Source: CAVORB01 sp963698495 (lineage in GTDB: Bacteria > Pseudomonadota > Gammaproteobacteria > Chromatiales > Chromatiaceae). Taken from it: a stretch of 64,000 nucleotides of DNA. The number at the start of each line of letters is the position of its first letter. Position 1 is the first letter of the stretch. Shown one piece after another: positions 55,199 to 63,461 of the stretch. The notes beneath the pieces were generated by a model, which had not been told where the DNA came from, did not search any database, and saw only the letters and a list, made by a program, of their open reading frames with translations. A program made the position numbers and the translations under genes. The stretch is taken from contig CAVORB010000009.1 of the NCBI GenBank assembly GCA_963698495.1, positions 1 to 64,000 on the forward strand, read 5' to 3'.

Positions 55199-55543
55199 TC
55201 AGAAGGTGCGCCCGTTCCATCCGAAGAGGTGGCGTGGCGGAGAGGCGAACTCGATGTACACCCGGGCGGGCGGAACACCGAAATGCTGCTCCATGAAGCC
55301 GCACAGGGCGGCGGAGAGATCCGGCGTACGCTCCTCGGGCAGGCCCAGACTTTTCAGCTCCAGGTAGGCCATCGGCGCGCCGCTGGCGGCGAAGATCATG
55401 TCGCTGTTGGTCTCCAGCAGGACCATGACATAGCTCTCCGGCTTGCCGAGCTGCTCGGCGACGGTGGAGGAGGCGGCCTCGAGGACGACCTTGCGGCGCC
55501 CGATCGGGATCTCGACGTTGGTCTGAATTGTGAGTGTGGGCAA
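55199..55543 (-). CDS. MIF-like tautomerase
   Basis: 114 residues, macrophage-migration-inhibitory-factor fold. The N-terminal Pro (MPTLTIQTN) is the catalytic base after Met removal. Other family marks are the VMVLLE strand and YIEF near the end. MIF-like proteins tautomerise phenylpyruvate-type keto acids; the natural substrate in bacteria is unknown. It lies 20 bases from a DUF4124 gene on the same strand and may share its transcript. Confidence 0.85.
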   Translation of the reverse strand: MPTLTIQTNVEIPIGRRKVVLEAASSTVAEQLGKPESYVMVLLETNSDMIFAASGAPMAYLELKSLGLPEERTPDLSAALCGFMEQHFGVPPARVYIEFASPPRHLFGWNGRTF

Positions 55544-55562
55544 GGCGTGTCCTCCCTCGTTC

Positions 55563-56021
55563 TCAGTTGCAGTACTCGTCCACTTGCGTCTGCGCTTCCT
55601 TGATCTTGGCGGCTACCTCCTCCTCGCTCAGGCGCAGGTAGCGGCCGTCGGCGGTGCGCACCATGCGGTTGCCCAGGTTCTGCAGGGTCTCCAGGTTGGT
55701 ACGCGCGGCCTTGCAGGCATCGGCCTTCGCGGTTGCCTGTTCGGCCTCTTTCGCCTGTTCCTCTTCGGCTTGCCTGCGTTCCTCCTCGGCGTCCATGGAT
55801 TGCTCGAGCTGGGCCTTCAGACGCTCTTGAGCCGCCGCCTGATCGGCGGGGCTGGGGCCGGGCTGCGGCTTGATCCTCACCGCCTCCCCGGCGGGCGGGG
55901 CGTTCTGCGAGTAGACGGTCACGCCGTTCTCGTCCACCCAGCGATAGACGCCGGAGGATGCGGGCAGCGAGACCAGGGAGATGCATACGGCATACAAGAG
56001 AGTCCTGACGCGCTTGTGCAT
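55563..56021 (-). CDS. DUF4124-domain secreted protein
   Basis: 152 residues: Sec signal (MHKRVRTLLYAVCISLVSL), then the DUF4124 core GVYRWVDENGVTVYSQNAPP (about 27-45). A Glu/Ala-rich coiled-coil segment follows (about 60-105, QLEQSMDAEEERRQAEEEQ) and then a C-terminal helix pair with two Cys. DUF4124 is a common gamma- and betaproteobacterial envelope domain of unknown role. ATG 56021 is chosen over the open upstream frame because it starts the signal peptide. Confidence 0.82.
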   Translation of the reverse strand: MHKRVRTLLYAVCISLVSLPASSGVYRWVDENGVTVYSQNAPPAGEAVRIKPQPGPSPADQAAAQERLKAQLEQSMDAEEERRQAEEEQAKEAEQATAKADACKAARTNLETLQNLGNRMVRTADGRYLRLSEEEVAAKIKEAQTQVDEYCN

Positions 56022-56408
56022 TGTAGTTTTATCCAGGGCGGATTCATGTTTCCGGTTCGGCCGAGGCCCGGCCGCGTCAACTGGCATTATCGGACGCCAA
56101 GCGCCGGATGCAACCCGCGGGCGGTTTTGCCGCAACGCCCTCCGTTGTCAGGGTTTATCTTGACCGGGGCGCGACATCTCCTGTAGTTTTTCACCTTTTC
56201 GCCGTTATCTTATTGTCTTCCCCGCCCATGGCTCCGGGAAGGTCCTCGCAGACGAGCCAGCCGCCCAGGCGGCCATGCCCCGCTCGGCTGAGCCAGGATC
56301 TCAACTCGCGGCACGAAAGGTCACCCGGATAGTGGCCCGAATCGGCGGCACACCCCGATGCTGCGGCCGGATGGCTGCCGGCAGCGGGCCTGACGGAGGG
56401 TCACACAA
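56022..56408. other. Divergent intergenic region before ilvB
   Basis: It separates the DUF4124 gene (minus) from ilvB (plus) and holds the candidate ilv promoter at 56160-56187. No other gene or RNA was recognised. Confidence 0.4.
56160..56187 (+). promoter_or_regulatory. Candidate sigma70 promoter of the ilv operon
   Basis: TTGACC (56160-56165), a 16-base spacer and TGTAGT (56182-56187). It would give a leader of about 215 bases ahead of ilvB. No clear attenuator hairpin with a T-run was seen. Confidence 0.45.
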
Positions 56409-58127
56409 GTGGAATTGAGTGGTGCCGAGATCGTCGTTCAGGCCTTGATCGACGAAGAGGTGGAGTACGTCTTCGGGTATCCCGGGGGCGCCGTGCTTCA
56501 CATCTACGATGCCTTGTTCAAGCAGGACAAGGTCAAGCACATCCTGGTCCGGCATGAGCAGGGGGCGAGCCATGCGGCCGATGGCTATGCGCGCGCCACC
56601 GGAAAGTGCGGCGTGTGTCTGGTTACCTCCGGTCCCGGCGCGACCAATGCGGTCACCGGAATCGCGACCGCCCACATGGACTCGATCCCCATGGTGATCC
56701 TGACCGGACAGGTACCGACGCCGGTGATCGGCAGCGATGCCTTCCAGGAGGTCGACACGGTCGGCATCACTCGGCCCTGCGTCAAGCACAACTTCCTGGT
56801 GAAGGAGGTCGACAAGCTGGCGGAGACCATCCGCAAGGCCTTCATCATCGCCACCTCCGGCCGGCCCGGTCCGGTGGTGGTGGATATCCCCAAGGACGTC
56901 ACCGACCCCAACATCAAGATCCCGTACATCTACCCGCGGGATGTCAAGATGCGCTCCTACAACCCCGCCCAGAAGGGCCACCTCGGCCAGATCAAGAAGG
57001 CGGTGGAGGTGATGCTCGCCGCCAAGCGCCCGGTGCTCTATACGGGTGGCGGCGTGATTCTGGGAGAGGGCTCGCAGGCACTGCGCGATCTGGTCAAGGA
57101 GACCGGTTTCCCCATCACCAGCACCCTCATGGGGCTCGGCGCCTACCCGATGACCGATCGCCAGTTCCTCGGCATGCTCGGCATGCACGGCACCTACGAG
57201 GCCAACATGGCGATGCACGAGACCGATGCCCTGATCGCCATCGGCGCGCGCTTCGACGATCGGGTGACGGGCAAGATCGAGCACTTCTGTCCCCATGCGA
57301 AGATCGTCCACGTCGACGTGGACCCGTCCTCGATCTCGAAGAACGTGCGGGTGGACGTGCCCATCGTCGGCCCGGTTTCGAGTGTGCTCAACGACATGGT
57401 CCGCCTGATCAAGGAGCACAAGGGCGACCCGGGGCATTCGGCGATCGCCGACTGGTGGAGGCAGATCGAGGAGTGGCGGGCCATGGACTGCCTCGCCTAC
57501 GACCGCAACAGCGCCATGATCAAGCCCCAGCTCGCGGTGGAGACCCTGTACAAGGTGACCAACGGCGACCTCTACCTGACCTCGGACGTGGGCCAGCACC
57601 AGATGTTCGCCGCCCAGTTCTACCCCTTCGACGAGCCGCGCCGCTGGATCAACTCCGGCGGGCTCGGGACCATGGGTTTCGGGCTGCCGGCGGCGATGGG
57701 GGTGCAGCTGGCCTTTCCCGACGCCCAGGTTGCCTGCATCTCCGGCGAGGCCAGCATCCTGATGTGCATCCAGGAGATGGCTACCTGCAAGCAGTACGAC
57801 CTGCCGATCAAGGTGGTGCTGCTCAACAACGGCTACATGGGCATGGTGCGCCAGTGGCAGGAGTTCTTCTACGAGAGCCGCTACTCGCACTCCTACGTGG
57901 ACGCCCTGCCGGACTTCGTGAAGCTGGCCGAGAGCTTCGGCCATGTCGGCATGCGGGTGGACAAGCCTGGCGATCTCGAGGCCGCGATGAAAGAGGCCTT
58001 CGGGATGAAGGACCGCTTCGTGTTCCTCGACGTGGTGGTCGACCCGACGGAAAACGTCTATCCGATGATCGAAGCGGGCAAGGGGCACCACGAGATGCAC
58101 CTGTCGCCGGAAAGGGAGCTGGCCTGA
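56409..58127 (+). CDS. ilvB: Acetolactate synthase large subunit
   Basis: 572 residues, ThDP-dependent enzyme of branched-chain amino acid synthesis. The N-terminal domain has GYPGGAVLHIYDALF and the catalytic Glu in VRHEQGASHAADGYA. A central FAD-binding domain follows, and the C-terminal ThDP motif lies in SGEASILMCIQEMATCKQYDLPIKVVLLNN. It joins two pyruvates, or pyruvate with 2-oxobutyrate. GTG start after a GGAGGG site. ilvH begins 1 base after its stop. Confidence 0.94.
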   Translation: MELSGAEIVVQALIDEEVEYVFGYPGGAVLHIYDALFKQDKVKHILVRHEQGASHAADGYARATGKCGVCLVTSGPGATNAVTGIATAHMDSIPMVILTGQVPTPVIGSDAFQEVDTVGITRPCVKHNFLVKEVDKLAETIRKAFIIATSGRPGPVVVDIPKDVTDPNIKIPYIYPRDVKMRSYNPAQKGHLGQIKKAVEVMLAAKRPVLYTGGGVILGEGSQALRDLVKETGFPITSTLMGLGAYPMTDRQFLGMLGMHGTYEANMAMHETDALIAIGARFDDRVTGKIEHFCPHAKIVHVDVDPSSISKNVRVDVPIVGPVSSVLNDMVRLIKEHKGDPGHSAIADWWRQIEEWRAMDCLAYDRNSAMIKPQLAVETLYKVTNGDLYLTSDVGQHQMFAAQFYPFDEPRRWINSGGLGTMGFGLPAAMGVQLAFPDAQVACISGEASILMCIQEMATCKQYDLPIKVVLLNNGYMGMVRQWQEFFYESRYSHSYVDALPDFVKLAESFGHVGMRVDKPGDLEAAMKEAFGMKDRFVFLDVVVDPTENVYPMIEAGKGHHEMHLSPERELA

Positions 58128-58128
58128 G

Positions 58129-58620
58129 ATGAGACACATTATTTCCGTTCTGCTCGAAAACGAGGCCGGTGCCCTGTCGCGGGTGGCGGGCCTGTTCTCC
58201 GCGCGCGGCTACAATATCGAGTCGCTCACGGTAGCCCCCACGGACGACCCCTCCCTTTCGCGCATGACCCTGGTCACCGCGGGCAGCGAGGAGATCATCG
58301 AGCAGATCAAGAAGCAGCTGAACAAGCTGGTGGACACGGTCAAGCTGCTCGACCTCTCGGAAGGTCCGCACATCGAGCGCGAGATGATGCTGATCAAGGT
58401 GCGCGCGGAGCGCGAGGGCCGCGAGGAGCTCAAGCGCCTCGCCGACATCTTCCGCGCCAAGATCATCGACGTCACCGACACCAGCTACGTGGTGGAGCTG
58501 ACCGGCGCCTCGAAGAAGCTCGACGCCTTCATCCAGGCCGTGCCCGAGGGCATGGTCGTGGAGGTGGTGCGTTCCGGGCCCACCGGCATCGCCCGCGGCG
58601 ACAAGGGCCTGACCCTTTGA
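58129..58620 (+). CDS. ilvH: Acetolactate synthase regulatory small subunit
   Basis: 163 residues: an N-terminal ACT domain (HIISVLLENEAGALSRVAGLFSARGYNIESL) that binds valine, and the C-terminal domain that activates the large subunit. The catalytic gene lies 1 base upstream and ilvC 38 bases downstream. Intact, normal length. Confidence 0.95.
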   Translation: MRHIISVLLENEAGALSRVAGLFSARGYNIESLTVAPTDDPSLSRMTLVTAGSEEIIEQIKKQLNKLVDTVKLLDLSEGPHIEREMMLIKVRAEREGREELKRLADIFRAKIIDVTDTSYVVELTGASKKLDAFIQAVPEGMVVEVVRSGPTGIARGDKGLTL

Positions 58621-58658
58621 AGCCTTTTCCCCGATTCTGACAAATCCAGGAACCATCC

Positions 58659-59681
58659 ATGGCCATCAACGTTTTCTACGATAAAGACGCCGATCTCTCC
58701 CTCATCCAGGGCAAGAAGGTGACCATCATCGGTTACGGCTCCCAGGGGCATGCCCACGCCAACAACCTGAAGGACTCGGGCGTCTCCGTCACCGTCGGGC
58801 TGCGTCCCGGCTCCGCGTCCGCGGCCAAGGCCACGAACGCCGGCCTCGAGGTCAAGGCGATCGAGGATGCCGTCCGGGAGGCGGACGTGGTCATGATCCT
58901 TGCCCCGGACGAGCACCAGGCCAGGCTCTATCGCGAGCAGGTCGCCCCCAACATTCCAGAAGGGGCAGCGCTGGCCTTCGCGCACGGCTTCAACATCCAT
59001 TTCGGCCAGATCGAGCCGCGGGAAGACCTGGACGTGATCATGGTCGCGCCCAAGGGCCCCGGGCACCTGGTGCGCTCCACCTATACCCAGGGCGGCGGGG
59101 TGCCGAGCCTGATCGCCGTCTTCCAGGACGCAACCGGCCAGGCCCGCGATATTGCGCTCGCCTATGCCTCGGCCAACGGTGGCGGTCGCGCCGGCATTAT
59201 CGAGACCAGCTTCCGCGAGGAGTGCGAGACCGACCTGTTCGGCGAGCAGGTGGTGCTCTGCGGTGGACTCACCTCGCTGATCCAGAACGGATTCGAGACC
59301 CTGGTCGAGGCCGGCTACGCGCCGGAGATGGCGTATTTCGAGTGCCTGCACGAGGTCAAGCTCATCGTCGACCTCATCTACGAGGGCGGCATCGCCAACA
59401 TGCGCTACTCGATCTCCAACACCGCCGAGTACGGGGATCTGACCCGCGGTCCGCGCATCGTCACCGGCGACACCAAGGCTGAGATGAAGCGCATCCTGGG
59501 CGAGATCCAGTCGGGCGAGTTCGCCAAGGAGTTCATCCTGGAGAACCAGGCGGGGAAGGCCAAGATGAAGGCCCTGCGTCGCCTGGGTGAGGAGCATCAG
59601 ATCGAGGAGGTCGGAGAGCGCCTGCGCGAGATGATGCCCTGGATCAAGGCATCGAAGCTGGTGGATAAGAGCAAGAACTGA
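58659..59681 (+). CDS. ilvC: Ketol-acid reductoisomerase (class I)
   Basis: 340 residues. The NADPH-binding motif is GYGSQGHAHANNL at the N-terminus, and the metal-binding C-terminal knotted domain carries the EDLFGEQ-type segment (CETDLFGEQVVLCGG) and FECLHEVKLIVDLIYEGG. It is the short class I form. It converts acetolactate to dihydroxyisovalerate and completes the ilvBHC operon. Intact. Confidence 0.95.
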   Translation: MAINVFYDKDADLSLIQGKKVTIIGYGSQGHAHANNLKDSGVSVTVGLRPGSASAAKATNAGLEVKAIEDAVREADVVMILAPDEHQARLYREQVAPNIPEGAALAFAHGFNIHFGQIEPREDLDVIMVAPKGPGHLVRSTYTQGGGVPSLIAVFQDATGQARDIALAYASANGGGRAGIIETSFREECETDLFGEQVVLCGGLTSLIQNGFETLVEAGYAPEMAYFECLHEVKLIVDLIYEGGIANMRYSISNTAEYGDLTRGPRIVTGDTKAEMKRILGEIQSGEFAKEFILENQAGKAKMKALRRLGEEHQIEEVGERLREMMPWIKASKLVDKSKN

Positions 59682-59849
59682 GCAGGACTGCGATCAGGAT
59701 CGGGTGCTGTGAGCCGCGGGGCGAGGCCCGCCGCCCGCGGCCTCGCTTCGGCCGCACCCGACGCCTTGATTCCGCCTCGCGAGTGATGGACCCGATCGCT
59801 GGTCATACGCCCCACTGGTGGGGCCGAGCGGGCAGGGTTTGGCTTCGGT

Positions 59850-61253
59850 ATGGCGCAGACGGTCGTTCAGGAACTGCCTTACAGATCGGATAGCGCCGAG
59901 CTGTTCGGCGCCTTGCGCGGGCAATCCTGGCCCGTCTTCCTCGACAGTTGCCGGCCCTATTGCACGCAGGGCCGCTATGACATCATCACGGCCGATCCCG
60001 TCATCCGGTTGGTGACCAGGGGCGCCGAGACGGAGATTCGGAGCGCCTCCCGTACCGAGGTTTCCAGCGAAGACCCCTTCACCCTAGTCCAGCGCGCACT
60101 CGGGACCGTCAGACCCAGCGTCGCGGGGCTGCCCTTTTGCGGCGGCGCGGTGGGGTATTTCGGCTACGACCTCGCGCGTCGACTCGAGCGCCTCCCGATC
60201 CTCGCGGCCGACGCCGAGCGGATTCCTGACATGGCGGTCGGCATCTACGACTGGGCGCTGGTGGTCGACCATCATCAGCGCTGCAGCCGACTGGTGACGG
60301 CGTCCGGGGAGCGCGCGCGCGTGGCGGGCGGCATGCTCTCGGCCGCGCTTTCCGCAGCGGGCGGCTCGCATTCGGCAGGCCCCGAGGCGCGCGGGCGGTT
60401 CCGCGTAACGGGACCGATCCGGTGCAATCTGGAGCGGGCGGACTACTTCGCGGCCTTGTCGCGCATCCAGCGCTATCTGCGCGAGGGTGACTGCTACCAG
60501 GTCAACCTCGCCCGACGCTTCGCCGCCAACACCGAAGGCGACCCTTGGGATGCGTACCGGCAGCTGCGCGAGCTCAACGCCGCGCCCTATGGCGCCTACC
60601 TAGATACGGGCGAGTGCCAGGTGATGTCTTCGTCGCCGGAGCGTTTCTTACGGGTGCGTGGCGGCGAGGTCGAGACCAGTCCGATTAAGGGAACCACCCG
60701 GCGGGGCAGGGACCGCGTCGAGGACGCCCTGTTTGCCGAACGGCTGAGCCGCAGCGCGAAGGACAGGGCCGAGAATGTCATGATCGTTGATCTCTTGCGC
60801 AACGACCTCGGCAAGGTCTGCGCCGTGGGCAGCGTGCGGGTGCCCAGGCTGTTCGCGATCGAGAGCTTTGCCCGGGTTCACCATCTGGTCAGCACCGTGC
60901 GCGGCCGTCTGGCCGAGGGTCGGACCGCGCTCGATCTCCTGCGCGCCTGCTTCCCCGGCGGGTCGATCACGGGGGCGCCGAAGATCCGCGCGATGCAGAT
61001 CATCGAGGAGCTGGAACCCAACCGACGGGGCGTGTATTGCGGAGCCATCGGCTACATCGGCTTCGACGGCTCGATGGACACCAGTATCGCGATACGAACC
61101 CTGGTGCACTCGCATGGCGTCACGCGCTTCTGGGCCGGCGGGGGCATCGTCGCCGACTCGGAGCCCGAGCTGGAGTACGAGGAGACGTACCACAAGGCCG
61201 CGCCGCTGCTCGATCTGCTGGAACGGTCGGGAGGTGAGGGCTCCGCGCGCTAG
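59850..61253 (+). CDS. pabB: Aminodeoxychorismate synthase component I
   Basis: 467 residues, chorismate-binding enzyme. The PIKGTTRRG motif carries the PabB-type lysine (TrpE has PLAGT), with SSSPERFL, FPGGSITGAPK and EETYHKA as further family marks. It makes 4-amino-4-deoxychorismate for folate. A PabA glutaminase is not adjacent. The start lies about 170 bases after ilvC, behind a GC-rich inverted repeat without a T-run, so it may be transcribed on its own. Confidence 0.9.
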   Translation: MAQTVVQELPYRSDSAELFGALRGQSWPVFLDSCRPYCTQGRYDIITADPVIRLVTRGAETEIRSASRTEVSSEDPFTLVQRALGTVRPSVAGLPFCGGAVGYFGYDLARRLERLPILAADAERIPDMAVGIYDWALVVDHHQRCSRLVTASGERARVAGGMLSAALSAAGGSHSAGPEARGRFRVTGPIRCNLERADYFAALSRIQRYLREGDCYQVNLARRFAANTEGDPWDAYRQLRELNAAPYGAYLDTGECQVMSSSPERFLRVRGGEVETSPIKGTTRRGRDRVEDALFAERLSRSAKDRAENVMIVDLLRNDLGKVCAVGSVRVPRLFAIESFARVHHLVSTVRGRLAEGRTALDLLRACFPGGSITGAPKIRAMQIIEELEPNRRGVYCGAIGYIGFDGSMDTSIAIRTLVHSHGVTRFWAGGGIVADSEPELEYEETYHKAAPLLDLLERSGGEGSAR

Positions 61254-61297
61254 CGCATGGAGCTGGCTCCGATACCCGCGTGGTCCGTGCCCGCCGG

Positions 61298-61325
61298 AAA
61301 AAAATCGGCCCCGCAGTGCGGGGCC
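61298..61325 (-). terminator. Rho-independent terminator downstream of norB
   Basis: On the minus strand, a GGCCCCGCA/TGCGGGGCC stem (61307-61325) is followed by a run of seven T. It serves norCB and lies between the convergent pabB and norB. Confidence 0.85.
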
Positions 61326-61370
61326 AACACGTCAGGCGGGCCGTCCTTGTGCCCGCAGGGGAGTGCGCTT

Positions 61371-62799
61371 TTAGGCCGAAGCCGGAGCCGTTGTGCCCTC
61401 GGCGATGGAATCCCCGCTCGCGGCCGGTTGCTTGGCGTCCCTGGCGGCGGCAAAGAAGCTCCAGATGTAGACGATCAAGCCGACCAGGAACACCACTCCA
61501 GCGATCTCGCGCAGCCAATAGAAGAGGGCGACCTTGTCCTGCACCAGGATGAACTGCTGCGGCGCCTCGCTGAAGCGCTGCAGATAGACCTGCAGGATGC
61601 CGGCGGCGGTCAGGAACAGGGTGATGAAGACCATGGAGACGGTCATCAGCCAGAAGCTCCACATCTCCAGCACCTGGGAGCGCATGCTGTTCGCCTCGCG
61701 GCCGTTAATCTGCGGCATGGCGTAGGAGATCATGGTGATGCTGATCAGCACGTAGGCGCCGTAGAAGGCCAGATGCCCGTGGGCGGCCGTGATCTGGGTG
61801 CCGTGGGTGTAGAAATTCACCGGCGCCAGGGTGTGCAGGAAGCCCCACACGCCGGCGCCGAGGAAGGCCATGACCGCGGTGCCCAGCGCCCACAAGACGG
61901 CGGCCTTGTTGGGGTGATTGCGGCGCCGCTTGTTGACCATGTTGAAGGCGAAAACCGTCATCATGAAGAAGGGGATGGGCTCCAGCGCGGAGAAGATCGA
62001 GCCCCACCACTGCCAGTACTCGGGGGTGCCGATCCAGTAGTAGTGATGGCCGGTGCCGATGATGCCGGTGATGAGCGTCATGGCGATGATCACGTAGAGC
62101 CACTTCTCGATCACCTCGCGGTCGACGCCCGGTGGTCTTGATCAGCACGAACGCGAGGATGGCGCCCAGGATCAGCTCCCACACACCCTCGACCCACAGA
62201 TGCACCACCCACCACCAGTAGTACTTGTCGAGCACCAGGTTGGTCGGGTTGTAGAAGGCGAACAGGAAGAACACGGCCAGGCCGGTGAGGCCGATCAGCA
62301 GCACCAGGCTCACAACCGTCTTGCGGCCCTTGAGGATGGTCAGCGCGATGTTGAACAGGAAGGCCAGCGCCACGATCACGATCCCGACCTTGGTGATCGT
62401 GGGCTGCTCGAGGAACTCCCGGCCCATGGTGGGCAGCAGCTCGTTCTGCGTCAGCTTCGCCAGGCCCGCGTAGGGCACCAGCAGATAGCCCGCCACCGTC
62501 AGAGCGGCCGCGATCAGGAAGATCCAGAACATGGCGATCGCGAGCCAGGGCGCGGCGAGCTCACGCTCCGCCTCCTCCGGCACCAGGTAGTAGGAGGCAC
62601 CCATGAAGGCCATCAGCAGCCACACGATGAGCGCGTTGGTATGCACCATGCGAGCGACGTTGAACGGGATCTCCGGGAACAGGAAATCGCCGATGACGTA
62701 TTGCAGGCCCATGATGAGCCCGAACAGGATCTGCGCCAGAAACAGGGCGATGGCCGCGATGAAGTAGGGCTTGGCGACGGCTTGGGACTTGTATTTCAT
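61371..62799 (-). CDS. norB: Nitric oxide reductase catalytic subunit, frameshifted as sequenced
   Basis: It reduces NO to N2O in the cytoplasmic membrane: 12 helices with haem b, haem b3 and non-haem iron ligands (for example MVHTNALIVWLLMAFMG, WWVVHLWVEGVWE, GIIGTGHHYYWIG and HGHLAFYGAY). The frame breaks near 62126-62130, where a CCC run on the plus strand appears one base long. Deleting it gives IKTTGVDREVIEKWLYVI and about 475 residues, normal for NorB. The start follows norC by about 26 bases. A terminator lies downstream. Confidence 0.92.
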
Positions 62800-62825
62800 C
62801 TGATCTCTCTCCGTTATGCGGCGAT

Positions 62826-63278
62826 TCAGCCCTGGACGTTCGGCGGCCAGCCGGCCGTATCGATCTCGGAGCTATACTTGAGGAACTCGGCAATCGCATC
62901 GAGCTCCTCGTCGCTGAAGTTGAACTGGGGCATGCTGCGCCGTCCCGGCACGCCTTCCGCCGGACGGCTCTGGATAAAGGCCTTGATCGCCTCCTTGTTG
63001 TGGCCGAAGCGCACGTAGACGTTGCCGAGCTCAGGTGCGAAGTAGGCGCCCTCTCCAAGCAGGGTGTGGCAGCCGATGCAGTTGTTGGTCTCCCACAGCA
63101 TCTTGCCGCGGGCGATTCTCTGGCCAACCTCGGTCGAGGTGTCGAGCTGGGCGCGCTGGTCCCGGTCGGGCAGCGCCATCGAGGTGTCGAAGGTCAATGC
63201 GAGGAACAGCAGCAGGAAGAACACGGTGCCACCGTAGAAGATGTTCCGTGCCATGGATTTGGTGAAGGTTTGTGACAT
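62826..63278 (-). CDS. norC: Nitric oxide reductase cytochrome c subunit
   Basis: 150 residues: an N-terminal membrane anchor (about 12-30), then a monohaem cytochrome c domain with CIGCH (about 67-71) and a Met ligand in RSMPQFNFSDEEL. It accepts electrons from periplasmic cytochromes or azurin and passes them to NorB. ATG 63278 (MSQTFTKSMARNIFYGG) is typical; the open frame extends 13 residues upstream. A perfect Dnr box lies 66-79 bases upstream. Confidence 0.94.
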   Translation of the reverse strand: MSQTFTKSMARNIFYGGTVFFLLLFLALTFDTSMALPDRDQRAQLDTSTEVGQRIARGKMLWETNNCIGCHTLLGEGAYFAPELGNVYVRFGHNKEAIKAFIQSRPAEGVPGRRSMPQFNFSDEELDAIAEFLKYSSEIDTAGWPPNVQG

Positions 63279-63343
63279 GGACTCGGTCGCTCCGGAAAGA
63301 AAATCGGCGCGGTCCATTGCACTTTCGGTGGCCCGACGGGACC

Positions 63344-63357
63344 TTGACTCATGTCAA
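63344..63357 (-). promoter_or_regulatory. Dnr box upstream of norCB
   Basis: TTGACTCATGTCAA is a perfect TTGAC-N4-GTCAA palindrome, centred about 72 bases before the norC start. Confidence 0.75.
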
Positions 63358-63406
63358 AGCGCGTTGCGGGCGGCGAAGGGGGCCGGACCGGGGTTCCCGC
63401 GGGAGC

Positions 63407-63420
63407 CTGATTCTGATCAA
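63407..63420 (+). promoter_or_regulatory. Fnr/Anr box upstream of the terminal dnr gene
   Basis: CTGATTCTGATCAA has one mismatch to TTGAT-N4-ATCAA and lies 42 bases before ATG 63462. Confidence 0.6.
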
Positions 63421-63461
63421 GGATTGATACGGTGGGGGCGTTACTGTCGGCAGAGCGAACG

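Noticed and set aside
56195..56260. Possible branched-chain leader peptide before ilvB
   Set aside because: Codons for Val-Ile-Leu-Leu occur, but no start codon or ribosome site precedes them and no terminator/antiterminator pair is clear.
56301..58139. Long minus-strand frame (612 codons) opposite ilvB
   Set aside because: Shadow frame with biased composition; ilvB is unmistakable on the plus strand.
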